The notes under the pieces are model-generated. The model was not told where the DNA came from, ran no database searches, and worked only from the letters and a program-made list of their open reading frames with translations. Positions 43,598 to 52,046 of a DNA stretch of 64,000 bases are shown here, piece after piece. Numbering within the stretch: position 1 is the stretch's first letter; each line of letters opens with the position of its first letter. This DNA comes from Nocardioides furvisabuli. Its GTDB lineage: Bacteria; Actinomycetota; Actinomycetes; Propionibacteriales; Nocardioidaceae. The translations under genes were made by a program, and so were the position numbers. The stretch covers positions 1 through 64,000 of the forward strand of contig NZ_JAIGQB010000006.1 in the NCBI RefSeq assembly GCF_021083185.1, written 5' to 3'.

Positions 43598-44164
43598 TCA
43601 CTTCTTCTTGTTCTTCTTGCCCTTGACGGGGTTGGCGGACTGAGCCAGGTCGGCCGCGGCCCGCACGCTCTTGAGAGCTCGCTTGGTGTTCTTGTCCAAC
43701 GTGCGGGTGAGCTCCGAGATGGCCGCTTCGTACTGGCTGCTGACGCGCGCCGCGGTCTCGGCCGCGACCCGCTCGGCGGTATCCTGGGCGACCCGCTGGA
43801 CCAGCGCTGCGGTGCCGACCGCCTGGGCGCCGACGTCGACCGCCCGCTCGGTCGCGGACTTCCGGATGGCCGTCGGGGCGGGGCCGGGCGGCGCGGTACG
43901 GGTCGGAGTCGTGCGCTTGGCCCACGCGCTACGCGCGGGTGCCTTCTTGGCGGGTGCCTTTTTCGCGGGTGCCTTTTTCGCGGGTGCCTTCTTGGCGGGT
44001 GCCTTTTTCGCGGGTGCCTTCTTGGCGGGTGCCTTTTTCGCGGGTGCCTTCTTGGCGGGTGCCTTCTTGGCGGGTGCCTTCTTGGCGGGTGCCTTCTTGG
44101 CGGGTGCCTTCTTGGCGGGTGCCATCTTGGCGGGGGCGGTCTTCTCGTTCGGACTCTCGCTCAT
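43598..44164 (-). CDS. Lys/Ala/Pro-repeat protein with helical C-terminal domain (histone H1-like tail)
   Basis: 188 aa. Residues ~8-75 are thirteen or so APAKK pentapeptides, like the basic tails of mycobacterial HupB and bacterial H1-like proteins. The C-terminal half ([20 protein letters not shown], then [17 protein letters not shown]) is a helical bundle resembling phasin or heparin-binding haemagglutinin-type proteins and ends in a Lys-rich KGKKNKKK. Likely binds DNA or polyanions. GAGGAG lies 7 bases before the ATG. Confidence 0.78.
   Translation of the reverse strand: MSESPNEKTAPAKMAPAKKAPAKKAPAKKAPAKKAPAKKAPAKKAPAKKAPAKKAPAKKAPAKKAPAKKAPAKKAPARSAWAKRTTPTRTAPPGPAPTAIRKSATERAVDVGAQAVGTAALVQRVAQDTAERVAAETAARVSSQYEAAISELTRTLDKNTKRALKSVRAAADLAQSANPVKGKKNKKK
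43936..44130 (-). repeat. Thirteen tandem 15-bp repeats encoding APAKK
   Basis: Units begin at 43936 and every 15 bases to 44116. Two versions alternate irregularly, differing at third codon positions (TTCTTGG and TTTTTCG on the plus strand), which suggests duplication of blocks rather than of single units. Confidence 0.92.
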
Positions 44165-44229
44165 GGAAGGCTCCTCGCGTCGTCGGTGGACACCCGATCC
44201 TTCCGCGCCGCGCGGGCGTTGTCACCCGC

Positions 44230-44235
44230 TAGCGT
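44230..44235 (+). promoter_or_regulatory. -10 element TAGCGT for the 94-aa membrane protein
   Basis: TAGCGT, 6 bases, GTG 44242: leaderless arrangement. Confidence 0.5.
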
Positions 44236-44241
44236 GTCGGC

Positions 44242-44526
44242 GTGCCCACGCCCACCGTCCGCGAGCCGATCTCGCCGTGGCCCGTCGCCGGGCTGGTGGG
44301 AATGGCGTGCGTCGCCTTCCTGGTGGCCGTGACGGTCGGCCCGCTGGGCGTGCCGTGGTGGGCGGTCCTGGGCCTCACCGTGGTGTGGCTGGCCGCCCTC
44401 GTGCAGTCGCTGAGGTGGTTCACCCGGCGACCGCGGACCGTGGTGCTGCTGCCGGTCCTGGTCGCGCTGGTGTGGTTCGCCACGATCGTGGCCGGCTCGC
44501 GCTACCTCGACTGGCTCAACGCCTGA
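44242..44526 (+). CDS. Small membrane protein (94 aa, three membrane segments)
   Basis: Hydrophobic segments [38 protein letters not shown] and [19 protein letters not shown] are separated by short loops, the second carrying RWFTRRPR. Unknown function. Divergent from the Lys-repeat gene and convergent with panB, whose stop is 10 bases away. Confidence 0.75.
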   Translation: MPTPTVREPISPWPVAGLVGMACVAFLVAVTVGPLGVPWWAVLGLTVVWLAALVQSLRWFTRRPRTVVLLPVLVALVWFATIVAGSRYLDWLNA

Positions 44527-44536
44527 GCGGGCCTGC

Positions 44537-45394
44537 TCAGAACGTGTGCTCGGCGCCCGGGAACGTGCCGCCGCGGACGTCGTCGGCGTACGCCCGGGCC
44601 GCCTCCAGCAGGACCCCGTGCACGTCGGCGTACTGCTTGACGAAGCGGGCCATCCGCCCGGTGCGCAGGCCGAAGGCGTCCTGCCACACCAGGACCTGGC
44701 CGTCGCAACCGGCGCCGGCGCCGATGCCGATGGTGGGGATGGTCAGCTCCTTGCTGATGCGCTCGGCCACGTCGCCGGGCACCATCTCCATCACGACGGC
44801 GAAGGCGCCTGCCTCCTGCACGGCACGGGCGTCGGCGACGACCCGGTCGCTGGCGTCGCCACGCCCCTGGACGCGGTAGCCGCCGAGGGTGTGCTCGCTC
44901 TGGGGCGTGAAGCCGATGTGGGCCATGACGGGGATCCCGCCACGCGTGCACCTCTCGATGACCGGCGCCATCTCGGCACCGCCCTCGAGCTTGACGCAGT
45001 GGGCGCCCGCCTCCTTCATGAAGCGGACCGCGGTGAGGTAGCCCTGCTCGGGGGAGGCCTGGTAGCTGCCGAACGGCAGGTCGCCGACGACCATCGCGCG
45101 CTTCGTCGAGCGGGCCACGGCGCGGGTGAGCGGGAGCAGCTCGTCGACCGTGACCGGCAGCGAGGTCTCGTTGCCGAGGACGTTGTTGGAGGCCGAGTCG
45201 CCCACGAGGAGCAGATCGATGCCGGCCTCGTCGAAGGTCGCCGCGGTGTACATGTCGTACGCCGTCAGCATGGTGATCTTGTCGCCGCGCTCCTTCATCT
45301 CCCGCAGGTGGTGCGTGCGCACGCGCTTCACCGGTGCGGGCGGGGCGGCGGGGCCGGAGCCGTAGGGGGCGGTCTCCTCGGACGGTGTCGTCAT
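44537..45394 (-). CDS. panB: 3-methyl-2-oxobutanoate hydroxymethyltransferase
   Basis: 285 aa. Family motifs: [43 protein letters not shown] and [15 protein letters not shown]. It forms ketopantoate in pantothenate and CoA synthesis. ATG 45394 has GGAG seven bases upstream; the frame continues 14 codons further without support. No panC or panD is nearby. Confidence 0.95.
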   Translation of the reverse strand: MTTPSEETAPYGSGPAAPPAPVKRVRTHHLREMKERGDKITMLTAYDMYTAATFDEAGIDLLLVGDSASNNVLGNETSLPVTVDELLPLTRAVARSTKRAMVVGDLPFGSYQASPEQGYLTAVRFMKEAGAHCVKLEGGAEMAPVIERCTRGGIPVMAHIGFTPQSEHTLGGYRVQGRGDASDRVVADARAVQEAGAFAVVMEMVPGDVAERISKELTIPTIGIGAGAGCDGQVLVWQDAFGLRTGRMARFVKQYADVHGVLLEAARAYADDVRGGTFPGAEHTF

Positions 45395-45487
45395 CGTTCG
45401 CTCCTCGTCATCTCGCAGCTCCCCGGTGGAGTCCACGGACCACGATCAGGCTAGTCCCGACCGACGGGTACGACGCTGTGGCGGCGC

Positions 45488-45976
45488 TCACACGCCGTCG
45501 AGCGGCCCGCCCTCGTCGTCCTCCACGCGCTCGAGGTCGTCACCGTCGTAGTCGGCACACTCCGACCTCACCGTCACCGTCCAGGTGCCCTCACCCCGAG
45601 CGGGGGTCGGCGCGACGTCGACCGTGGTCTCGTCGCGGGTGACGGTGACGTGGTCGTCGACCTGGGTCGCGTCGTCGTAGCCCGCGCCCGTCAGCGCCGA
45701 GCGGACGTCGTCGAGCTGCGCCGTGGTGTCACCGCCGGGTGCGGACAGGGTCGCGAACGCCTCGTGGCGCCAGCTGATCGCCATGCAGCTCTGCCACTGC
45801 CGGCTCGCCCGCACCACGTCGGCCCCGAGGGCCTCGGCGACCAGGGGGACGGCCTCCTGGGCGCGCTCCGTGGTCGCCGACTCGACCTCGTCCACCGACG
45901 AGCCGCCGCCAGAGCTCCCCCCGCCGCACGCGGCGAGCAGGCTGACCAGGGCGAGCAGCAGGACGGTGGTGCGCAT
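45488..45976 (-). CDS. Putative lipoprotein (162 aa)
   Basis: Lipobox LVSLLAACGGGSSGGG gives a lipidated cysteine near residue 16; the mature part has two further cysteines (WQSC and SECADYDG) that may pair. It lies 17 bases after the DUF1023 gene on the same strand, so it may end that operon, but a TACGGT element 7 bases before its ATG gives it a possible leaderless promoter of its own. Function unknown. Confidence 0.8.
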   Translation of the reverse strand: MRTTVLLLALVSLLAACGGGSSGGGSSVDEVESATTERAQEAVPLVAEALGADVVRASRQWQSCMAISWRHEAFATLSAPGGDTTAQLDDVRSALTGAGYDDATQVDDHVTVTRDETTVDVAPTPARGEGTWTVTVRSECADYDGDDLERVEDDEGGPLDGV

Positions 45977-45983
45977 GTGACTC

Positions 45984-45989
45984 ACCGTA
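45984..45989 (-). promoter_or_regulatory. -10 element TACGGT for the lipoprotein gene
   Basis: Minus-strand TACGGT, 7 bases, ATG 45976; it fills the gap after the DUF1023 stop. Confidence 0.45.
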
Positions 45990-45993
45990 GTGC

Positions 45994-47952
45994 TCACGGC
46001 CAGCTGTCCGGCCACACGCTGTCCCACGCGTGGTCCCAGGCGTCCTGGGCGCCCTCGACCGCGTCGCTGACGCCCTCGCTGACGACCTCGTAGGTCTCGA
46101 CGACGGTGTCGCGGACCTCGCCATAGGTCTCGACGACCGGCTCGACCACGTGGTGAGTGACCTCGTCGCCCACCCAGTCGTAGAGGTAGTCGTGAGCCTC
46201 CTGGGTGCGCCCGCCGGTGTCGACGACCGCCCCGGAGTTGCCCGACACGACGTCAGCCATGGAGGCCAGCGCCGGGTTGCCGTCGTCGAAGTAGTTGACG
46301 TGGTTCTGCTGGAACCCGGTGCTGACCAGCCCGCCGGGGCCGTGGAACTCCTGGCCGTTGTCCACGCCGAACACGGTCGCCCCGAAGTCGCTCTGCGCCG
46401 GGTCCTGACCGAGGCCGAGGCTGTCGTCCCACGAGCCCGGGAACACGCCGTCCTCGCCGCCGAGCCACGACACCGGGTCGTTGTCGGCAGCGCCGACGAA
46501 GACCTGTCCGGCGGGCATGTTGAGGTCGGAGGCGTGGTCCACGCCCTCGCTGGCGCCGGGGCTGCCGATGAGCACCAGTGAGTCGGCCTCCATCCCCCCG
46601 GCAGCGGCGTACGACGACGTGGTGGAGCCGTAGCTGTGGCCGATCACCGTGAGGTGTGGCTGGTCGCCGTCGGTGTGGGTGCTGTTGAGGCCGTCGACGA
46701 ACTGCGAGAGCGCGAGGCCGCCCGCCTGGGCGTTGGCCTCGGTCACGGTGTGCGAGACGTCGCCCGCGGAATCGCCGAGGTCCCACGGCCACATCGACTC
46801 GGGGTTGAAGTTGGGGGAGTCGTAGCCGATCCACGCGATGGTCGAGACCGCGCCCTCCCGCGGCGGGTCCTCCGACAGCATGCTGTTGACGGTCTCCTCG
46901 TAGAGGTTGAGCGCCTGGCTGCCGTTCTCGTCGATGTAGGTGCCGTCCTGCATGATGCCGGGCACGTAGACGGCCGTGTGGTCGGCGGTGTCCGGGTTGC
47001 CGTAGGCCACCGCGGCGATGCCGTCACCGCCGAAGGCGTGGGGCTGGTAGGCCATGATGAACGCGTCGATCTCGTAGTCCGCCCACTTGTCGTCGGACGC
47101 CTGCCGGACGGCATCCTCGATCGCCTGCGCGTTCTCCAGCCACCGCTGCTCCGACGCGCTGAGGTCTTGCCCCGAGGCCCGGAGGCCGAGGAGGTACTCG
47201 ATGTCGCGCTGCACGGCCGACGAGTTGGCCTCGTCGCGGTCGCCGGTGGGGATGCCGTTGGTGTTGCCGACCAGGTCGGGGTCGCTGATCAGCAGGGCGT
47301 TGCGCTCGACCTGCGACAGGCCGTTCCACCACGCGTTGACGGCGTCGGTGTCGGTGCCGAGACGCCGCAGCTCGGCGGCGAGGGCGGTGGTGTCGGCGCG
47401 GGACGGGTCGGAGGCCGCCGCGATGCCCTCGGCGACCTGGTCGACGGCGGCCAGCGCCCGCACGCAGGCCTGCTCGTCGGAGTCGACGCGGTCGCGCCAG
47501 GCCTGGAGGTCCTGGTGGTAGGCCTCGAAGTGCCGGCGGAGCGCGGCGGCGTCGGCCTGGAGGGTCGCGACCTGCGCCTCGGTGGCGGTCTCGATGCGCT
47601 GGAGCAACGCCTCGCGGTCGTCGTTGAGCCGCTGGCGACGGTCCATCAGGTCGCCGTGCTCGGTGCGGCGCTGGCGCATCTGGGTGAGGAACGCATCGAT
47701 CGCCAGCGCGCCTCGCTCGAGGGCAGCACCGACAGCGTCGGTGTCACCGGCGAAGCGGGTCACGGCGTGGTCCGCGGCCTCGGCGGCGTTGCCGCTGAAG
47801 TCGGCGGGAGCACCGTTCCCACGGGCCCACTCGGCGACGTCGCTGACGGCGGTGGCGGCGGCGCGCACGTCGGTGAGCACGGCGCTCGAGGCCTCGGTGA
47901 CCTTCAGCTCGGGCTCACGGGGCAGCCAGGCGGGGACGGCGATCGTGGTCAC
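45994..47952 (-). CDS. DUF1023 alpha/beta hydrolase with ESX-like helical N-terminal domain
   Basis: 652 aa. Residues ~10-210 are a long helical domain of the WXG100/PPE-like kind (AEWARGNGAPADFSGNAAEA, coiled-coil DRRQRLNDDREALLQRIE). Residues ~300-590 are the DUF1023 hydrolase with nucleophile Ser in TVIGHSYGSTTS. The C-terminus is an acidic helix rich in Val and Trp. GTG 47952 overlaps the upstream gene (GTGA). Probably exported through a type VII-like route; the substrate is unknown. Confidence 0.87.
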   Translation of the reverse strand: MTTIAVPAWLPREPELKVTEASSAVLTDVRAAATAVSDVAEWARGNGAPADFSGNAAEAADHAVTRFAGDTDAVGAALERGALAIDAFLTQMRQRRTEHGDLMDRRQRLNDDREALLQRIETATEAQVATLQADAAALRRHFEAYHQDLQAWRDRVDSDEQACVRALAAVDQVAEGIAAASDPSRADTTALAAELRRLGTDTDAVNAWWNGLSQVERNALLISDPDLVGNTNGIPTGDRDEANSSAVQRDIEYLLGLRASGQDLSASEQRWLENAQAIEDAVRQASDDKWADYEIDAFIMAYQPHAFGGDGIAAVAYGNPDTADHTAVYVPGIMQDGTYIDENGSQALNLYEETVNSMLSEDPPREGAVSTIAWIGYDSPNFNPESMWPWDLGDSAGDVSHTVTEANAQAGGLALSQFVDGLNSTHTDGDQPHLTVIGHSYGSTTSSYAAAGGMEADSLVLIGSPGASEGVDHASDLNMPAGQVFVGAADNDPVSWLGGEDGVFPGSWDDSLGLGQDPAQSDFGATVFGVDNGQEFHGPGGLVSTGFQQNHVNYFDDGNPALASMADVVSGNSGAVVDTGGRTQEAHDYLYDWVGDEVTHHVVEPVVETYGEVRDTVVETYEVVSEGVSDAVEGAQDAWDHAWDSVWPDSWP

Positions 47953-48278
47953 GGTCCCACCACCTGGACGGGCGTGGTGCCCCGGTCCTCCCACATGAGC
48001 AGCTGCTGGGTCGCCTGCACGCTGTCCTGGTCGGTGAGGAGGAAGTCGTACATCGTCTGCGCCAGCGAGTCGGAGTGGCCCGACGCGCGGTCGCGCAGGG
48101 CCAGGACCCGCTGCTCCCACGTGGTGAGGAAGGCGTCCGCAGCGCCCTGCACGGCGTCGCCGAGCAGGGCGGGGTCGGCCTGGGCGAGGTTCTTGCGGGG
48201 GCCGTTGAGCGCTTCGGACTGCTCCTCCCAGGCGTCGCGCGCGGCCGCGAGGGTGGCGGTCCACATCTGGAGCGTCAC
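47949..48278 (-). CDS. Small ESX/WXG100-like helical protein (109 aa)
   Basis: Two-helix hairpin-like sequence (WTATLAAARDAWEEQSEAL, then DAVQGAADAFLTTWEQRVLAL) of the size of WXG100 proteins, though the WxG turn itself is not evident. It overlaps both neighbours by GTGA junctions, so it is translationally coupled and likely a partner of the DUF1023 protein. Confidence 0.7.
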   Translation of the reverse strand: MTLQMWTATLAAARDAWEEQSEALNGPRKNLAQADPALLGDAVQGAADAFLTTWEQRVLALRDRASGHSDSLAQTMYDFLLTDQDSVQATQQLLMWEDRGTTPVQVVGP

Positions 48279-48799
48279 GGCGTGGTCTCCTCGGCCGTAC
48301 GCACCTTGGCGGTGCGGAGCGTGAGCACCAGCGAGTCCGGGCGCACCGTCGCCGATGCCTCCAGCCCGCCGCGACGGCGGCCGACCAGGCGGGGTCGGTC
48401 GCCCGGCACCGGCCGCACCTGCCAGCCGAGGCCGACCAGCGCTGCGGCGGTGGCCCGCAGGAGCGTCATGTTGTCGCCCTCGGCGAGCGGACCGACGACG
48501 GCGTACGCCTCGAACCAGGTCTGGTCCCACTCGTCGGTGTGCCAGGAGCCGTCGCGCCGGACCGGCCCGCTGGCGGCCGGGGAGGCGGTGATCCTCGCCA
48601 GGAGGCCGTCGAGCGAGGCGTCGACGTCACCGGCGAGGGCGAGCCGCTGGGACGGCGTCAGCTCGGCGACCGTCGGGGCGGGAGCGGTCTGCGGCAGCAC
48701 CACGACGTCGACCTCGGGGTGCTGCTCGCGCAGGACCCGGAGCATCGGGTCGGCCAGCGCCGGGTCGGGGGCGCCCGGTTCGATCGCGGGAGGCGTCAT
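48275..48799 (-). CDS. Unknown protein (174 aa), first gene of the ESX-like operon
   Basis: Soluble, with a central EWDQTWFEAYAVVGPLAEGD region and a beta-rich C-terminal half (VGLGWQVRPVPGDRPRLVGR, SLVLTLRTAKV) that may bind partners of the secreted proteins. GGAAGAAG lies ~7 bases before ATG 48799. A perfect palindrome at 48831-48844 sits in its promoter region. Confidence 0.7.
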   Translation of the reverse strand: MTPPAIEPGAPDPALADPMLRVLREQHPEVDVVVLPQTAPAPTVAELTPSQRLALAGDVDASLDGLLARITASPAASGPVRRDGSWHTDEWDQTWFEAYAVVGPLAEGDNMTLLRATAAALVGLGWQVRPVPGDRPRLVGRRRGGLEASATVRPDSLVLTLRTAKVRTAEETTP

Positions 48800-48830
48800 G
48801 GGCGTCTTCTTCCGCGTCCGGGCTCGCCTC

Positions 48831-48844
48831 AAACCCGCGGGTTT
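48831..48844. promoter_or_regulatory. Palindrome AAACCCGCGGGTTT before the ESX-like operon
   Basis: A perfect 14-bp palindrome 32 bases upstream of the operon start. Its core ACCCGCGGGT is identical to that of the aceE palindrome at 12696-12709, suggesting one regulator. Confidence 0.45.
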
Positions 48845-49016
48845 CGCGATGGCGGTCCGCTCGGCGCGGCGAGACCCTCAGCGCCCGTCGACGTCGGGCG
48901 CTCCGGGGACGACGTACGTCTGCTCGGCCGCAGCCCACGGTGGCGTCCGGCTGGCAGGTCGTGCCGTGCCAGTCGGCTGACCACCCGCGCGAACGAGCGA
49001 CGGCGTGCCTGTTCCC

Positions 49017-49022
49017 TAGAGT
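49017..49022 (+). promoter_or_regulatory. -10 element TAGAGT for nadE
   Basis: TAGAGT, 6 bases, GTG 49029: leaderless arrangement. Confidence 0.55.
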
Positions 49023-49028
49023 GAGCGC

Positions 49029-51071
49029 GTGGACTTCTACTCGGCCTACGCCCAGGGCTTCGCGCGCGTCGCGGCGGTCACGCTGCCGGTGCACCTGGCC
49101 GACCCCGCCGCCAACGCCGCCGAGGTCATCGCGCAGGCGCGCGCCTGCCACGACGACCACGTGGCCGTCGCCGTCTTCCCCGAGCTGTGCCTGACCGGTT
49201 ACAGCGTCGACGACCTCTTCCTCCAGGACACGCTGCTCGAAGGAGCGCAGGAGGCGGTCGCCGAGATCGTGGCGGCGAGCGCCGACCTGATGACCGCGCT
49301 GGTCATCGGGGCCCCGCTCGTGCAGGGCAACCGGGTCTACAACTGCGCCATCGTGGTCCACCGCGGCTCCGTGCTCGGGGTGGCACCGAAGTCGTACCTG
49401 CCCAACTACCGCGAGTTCTACGAGCGCCGGTGGTTCGCGCCCGGTGACGACCGCGAGCTGGAGTGGGTGGCCGTCGCCGGCCAGGACGTGCGGTTCGGGC
49501 CCGACCTGATCTTCAGGTGCCTCGACGTCCCCGGCCTCGACCTGCACGTCGAGGTGTGCGAGGACATGTGGGTGCCGGTGCCGCCGAGCGCGGAGGCGGC
49601 GCTGGCCGGGGCGACGGTGCTCGCCAACCTCAGCGGGTCGCCGATCACGGTGGCCCGCGCCGAGGACCGCCGGCTGCTGGTGCGCAGCGCGAGCGCGCGG
49701 TGCTCGGCGGCGTACGTCTATGCCGCGGCGGGACAGGGCGAGTCGACGACCGACCTCAGCTGGGACGGTCAGACGCTGGTCTACGAGTGCGGGGACCTGC
49801 TCGGCGAGGGTGAGCGCTTCCCCGACGGCCCGCGTCGCACGGTCGTGGACGTCGATCTCGACCGGCTGCGCCAGGAGCGCCTGCGACAGGGCTCCTTCGA
49901 CGACAACCGGCGCACCCACCGCGAGCGGACCGACCGGTTCCGCACGGTCGAGTGGGAGCTCGCCCCGCCGGCCGGCGACATCGGCCTGCTGCGCAAGGTC
50001 GACCGCTACCCCTTCGTGCCCGACGACCCCGAGCGGCTCGCGCTCGACTGCTACGAGGCCTACAACATCCAGGTCTCCGGCCTCGAGCAGCGCCTCGCCG
50101 CGATCGGCACTCCCAAGGCCGTGATCGGCGTCAGTGGCGGCCTCGACTCCACGCACGCGCTGATCGTGGCGTGCAAGGCGATGGACCGGCTCGGGCGTCC
50201 GCGCAGCGACGTGCTCGCCTTCACGATGCCCGGCTTCGCGACCGGCGCGACCACCAAGGCGTACGCCACCCGCCTGTCCGAGGCGCTCGGCGTCACCTTC
50301 GAGGAGCTCGACATCCGCCCCGCGGCCGAGCAGATGCTGAAGGACCTGGGTCACCCCTACGCCGAGGGCGAGAAGGTCTACGACATCACCTTCGAGAACG
50401 TGCAGGCCGGCCTGCGCTACGACTACCTCTTCCGGCTCGCCAACCAGCGCGGCGGCATCGTCGTCGGCACCGGTGACCTGTCCGAGCTGGCGCTCGGCTG
50501 GTGCACGTACGGCGTCGGCGACCAGATGTCGCACTACACGGTCAACGCCGGCGTGCCGAAGACGCTCGTGCAGCACCTCATCCGCTGGGTGATCAGCCAC
50601 GGCGAGTTCGAGGAGGCCGCCAACGAGGTGCTCGTCGAGATCCTCCAGCAGGAGATCACCCCGGAGCTGATCCCGGTCGAGGAGGGCAAGAAGCCGCAGG
50701 CCACCGAGGACTCGGTCGGCCCCTACAACCTGCAGGACTTCACGCTGGCGCACGTCGTGCGGCACGGCTACCGCCCGCGCAAGATCGCCTTCCTGGCCTG
50801 GCACGCGTGGAAGGACGTCGAGGCGGGGGAGTGGCCGCCCGGGTTCCCCGACGATGCGCGGGTGGCGTACTCCCTCTCCGACGTGCGGGCGTGGCTCGAG
50901 GTCTTCGTCCGGCGCTTCTTCGCCAACCAGTTCAAGCGCTCCGCGCTGCCCAACGGGCCGAAGGTGAGCGCGATCGGGACGATGAGCCCGCGCGGGGACT
51001 GGCGGATGCCGAGCGACGCGAAGGGGACGGCCTGGCTGGCCGAGATCGAGCGGGACGTGCCTGCCGCCTGA
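49029..51071 (+). CDS. nadE: Glutamine-dependent NAD+ synthetase
   Basis: 680 aa. An N-terminal nitrilase-type glutaminase (Glu in [11 protein letters not shown], Lys in [13 protein letters not shown], Cys in [10 protein letters not shown]) is joined to a C-terminal synthetase with PP-loop [10 protein letters not shown]. It converts deamido-NAD to NAD using glutamine. Length equals that of the M. tuberculosis enzyme. Two 50-nt hairpins follow the stop. Confidence 0.96.
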   Translation: MDFYSAYAQGFARVAAVTLPVHLADPAANAAEVIAQARACHDDHVAVAVFPELCLTGYSVDDLFLQDTLLEGAQEAVAEIVAASADLMTALVIGAPLVQGNRVYNCAIVVHRGSVLGVAPKSYLPNYREFYERRWFAPGDDRELEWVAVAGQDVRFGPDLIFRCLDVPGLDLHVEVCEDMWVPVPPSAEAALAGATVLANLSGSPITVARAEDRRLLVRSASARCSAAYVYAAAGQGESTTDLSWDGQTLVYECGDLLGEGERFPDGPRRTVVDVDLDRLRQERLRQGSFDDNRRTHRERTDRFRTVEWELAPPAGDIGLLRKVDRYPFVPDDPERLALDCYEAYNIQVSGLEQRLAAIGTPKAVIGVSGGLDSTHALIVACKAMDRLGRPRSDVLAFTMPGFATGATTKAYATRLSEALGVTFEELDIRPAAEQMLKDLGHPYAEGEKVYDITFENVQAGLRYDYLFRLANQRGGIVVGTGDLSELALGWCTYGVGDQMSHYTVNAGVPKTLVQHLIRWVISHGEFEEAANEVLVEILQQEITPELIPVEEGKKPQATEDSVGPYNLQDFTLAHVVRHGYRPRKIAFLAWHAWKDVEAGEWPPGFPDDARVAYSLSDVRAWLEVFVRRFFANQFKRSALPNGPKVSAIGTMSPRGDWRMPSDAKGTAWLAEIERDVPAA

Positions 51072-51088
51072 GGCGGGAGCGGGACTCA

Positions 51089-51138
51089 GCGGTGCGTGAG
51101 ACACGTCCTGCGCGCTCGGAACCTGCCTCACGCACCGC
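51089..51138. repeat. 50-nt hairpin repeat, copy 1
   Basis: GCGGTGCGTGAG (51089-51100) pairs perfectly with CTCACGCACCGC (51127-51138). It begins 17 bases after nadE and may act as its terminator. Copy 2 starts 72 bases later. Confidence 0.8.
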
Positions 51139-51160
51139 TGGTCGGCGCGCGCGGGATCGA

Positions 51161-51210
51161 GCGGTGCGTGAGACACGTTCCTGGGGTTGAAGACCTGTCC
51201 CACGCACCGC
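51161..51210. repeat. 50-nt hairpin repeat, copy 2
   Basis: Same length, arms and first ~17 bases as copy 1 (GCGGTGCGTGAGACACGT); one mismatch in the stem, and a different loop. Confidence 0.8.
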
Positions 51211-51363
51211 CCACTACGGGATCCTCGGACCCTCTGCCTGCCCTTAGCGACCGGCTGGAGCGGGGTTGGGCCCGCTTCCGCGAACCTCCTGGTCACCACG
51301 GGGTGCAACCTTTCCCCGAGGCCGGGCGTCCTGACTGCGACCGACCATCCAGGGGAGACCGAG

Positions 51364-51969
51364 ATGACCACCAGCGCCACCTCGACCAGCATCCGCACGA
51401 CCCTCGCCGCTGCTGCGGGGCTCGCCGCCATCACCGCCCTCGCGGTGCCGGCCCCCGCGTCCGCGGTGTCCGAGCCGCGCACCCGGCTGACCTTCACCGT
51501 CGACGACTGCGAGGGGTGCAAGATCCAGCTCGTCAACGCTCGTAGCACCCTCGACGCCGACGTGGTCCACGTGTGGCAGTCGCGCACCCGCACGGTCGAG
51601 GACGGGCGCGTCACCTTCCGCGTCGCGACGAAGCGCACCTGGGGTCTCTCCGTCACCGTGCGCGCGCCGTGGGAGGGCCACACCGGCTACGCCACCACCG
51701 TCGCCTGGCGCTACGCCGGCGAGCAGGTCGGAGAGACCGTCACCCTCGCCGAGGCGGTCACCAAGCGGAGAGCGTCCGCCTGCTGGGAGGGCGTACGCCG
51801 ACGCGCCGTGACCGTGCCCCTCGTGGTCGAGGAGGTCGAGGTGGAGGGCGTGCACGAGCGCGTGCCGGGCAGCATCGCGTTCGTGCCGGTGACCGAGGGG
51901 TGGCTCCCGCCGATGCGCGAGGTCTGGGACGGCGTGCTCGGGTCGCAGGACGTCAACGTCTGCCGCTGA
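51364..51969 (+). CDS. Secreted protein of unknown function (201 aa)
   Basis: A signal peptide (AAAAGLAAITALAVPAPASA) ends near residue 34. The mature protein begins SEPRTRLTFTVDDCEGCKIQ; the CEGC pair plus two later cysteines (ACWEG, VNVCR) may form disulfides. The beta-rich middle (VTVRAPWEGHTGYATTVAWR) suggests an immunoglobulin-like fold. GGGGAG lies ~7 bases before the ATG. No family recognised. Confidence 0.8.
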   Translation: MTTSATSTSIRTTLAAAAGLAAITALAVPAPASAVSEPRTRLTFTVDDCEGCKIQLVNARSTLDADVVHVWQSRTRTVEDGRVTFRVATKRTWGLSVTVRAPWEGHTGYATTVAWRYAGEQVGETVTLAEAVTKRRASACWEGVRRRAVTVPLVVEEVEVEGVHERVPGSIAFVPVTEGWLPPMREVWDGVLGSQDVNVCR

Positions 51970-52034
51970 GCCGCACGCCGCGCCTGACCTGACCGCTCCG
52001 CGACCTCCTCCGGCCGGTGGGGCGTACGTCCCCC

Positions 52035-52040
52035 TAGGCT
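52035..52040 (+). promoter_or_regulatory. -10 element TAGGCT for the glnA operon
   Basis: TAGGCT, 6 bases, ATG 52047: leaderless arrangement. Confidence 0.55.
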
Positions 52041-52046
52041 GGCGCC

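Noticed and set aside
43936..44130. CRISPR-like regular repeats
   Set aside because: The 15-bp units are contiguous with no spacers and encode APAKK in frame; this is a coding tandem repeat.
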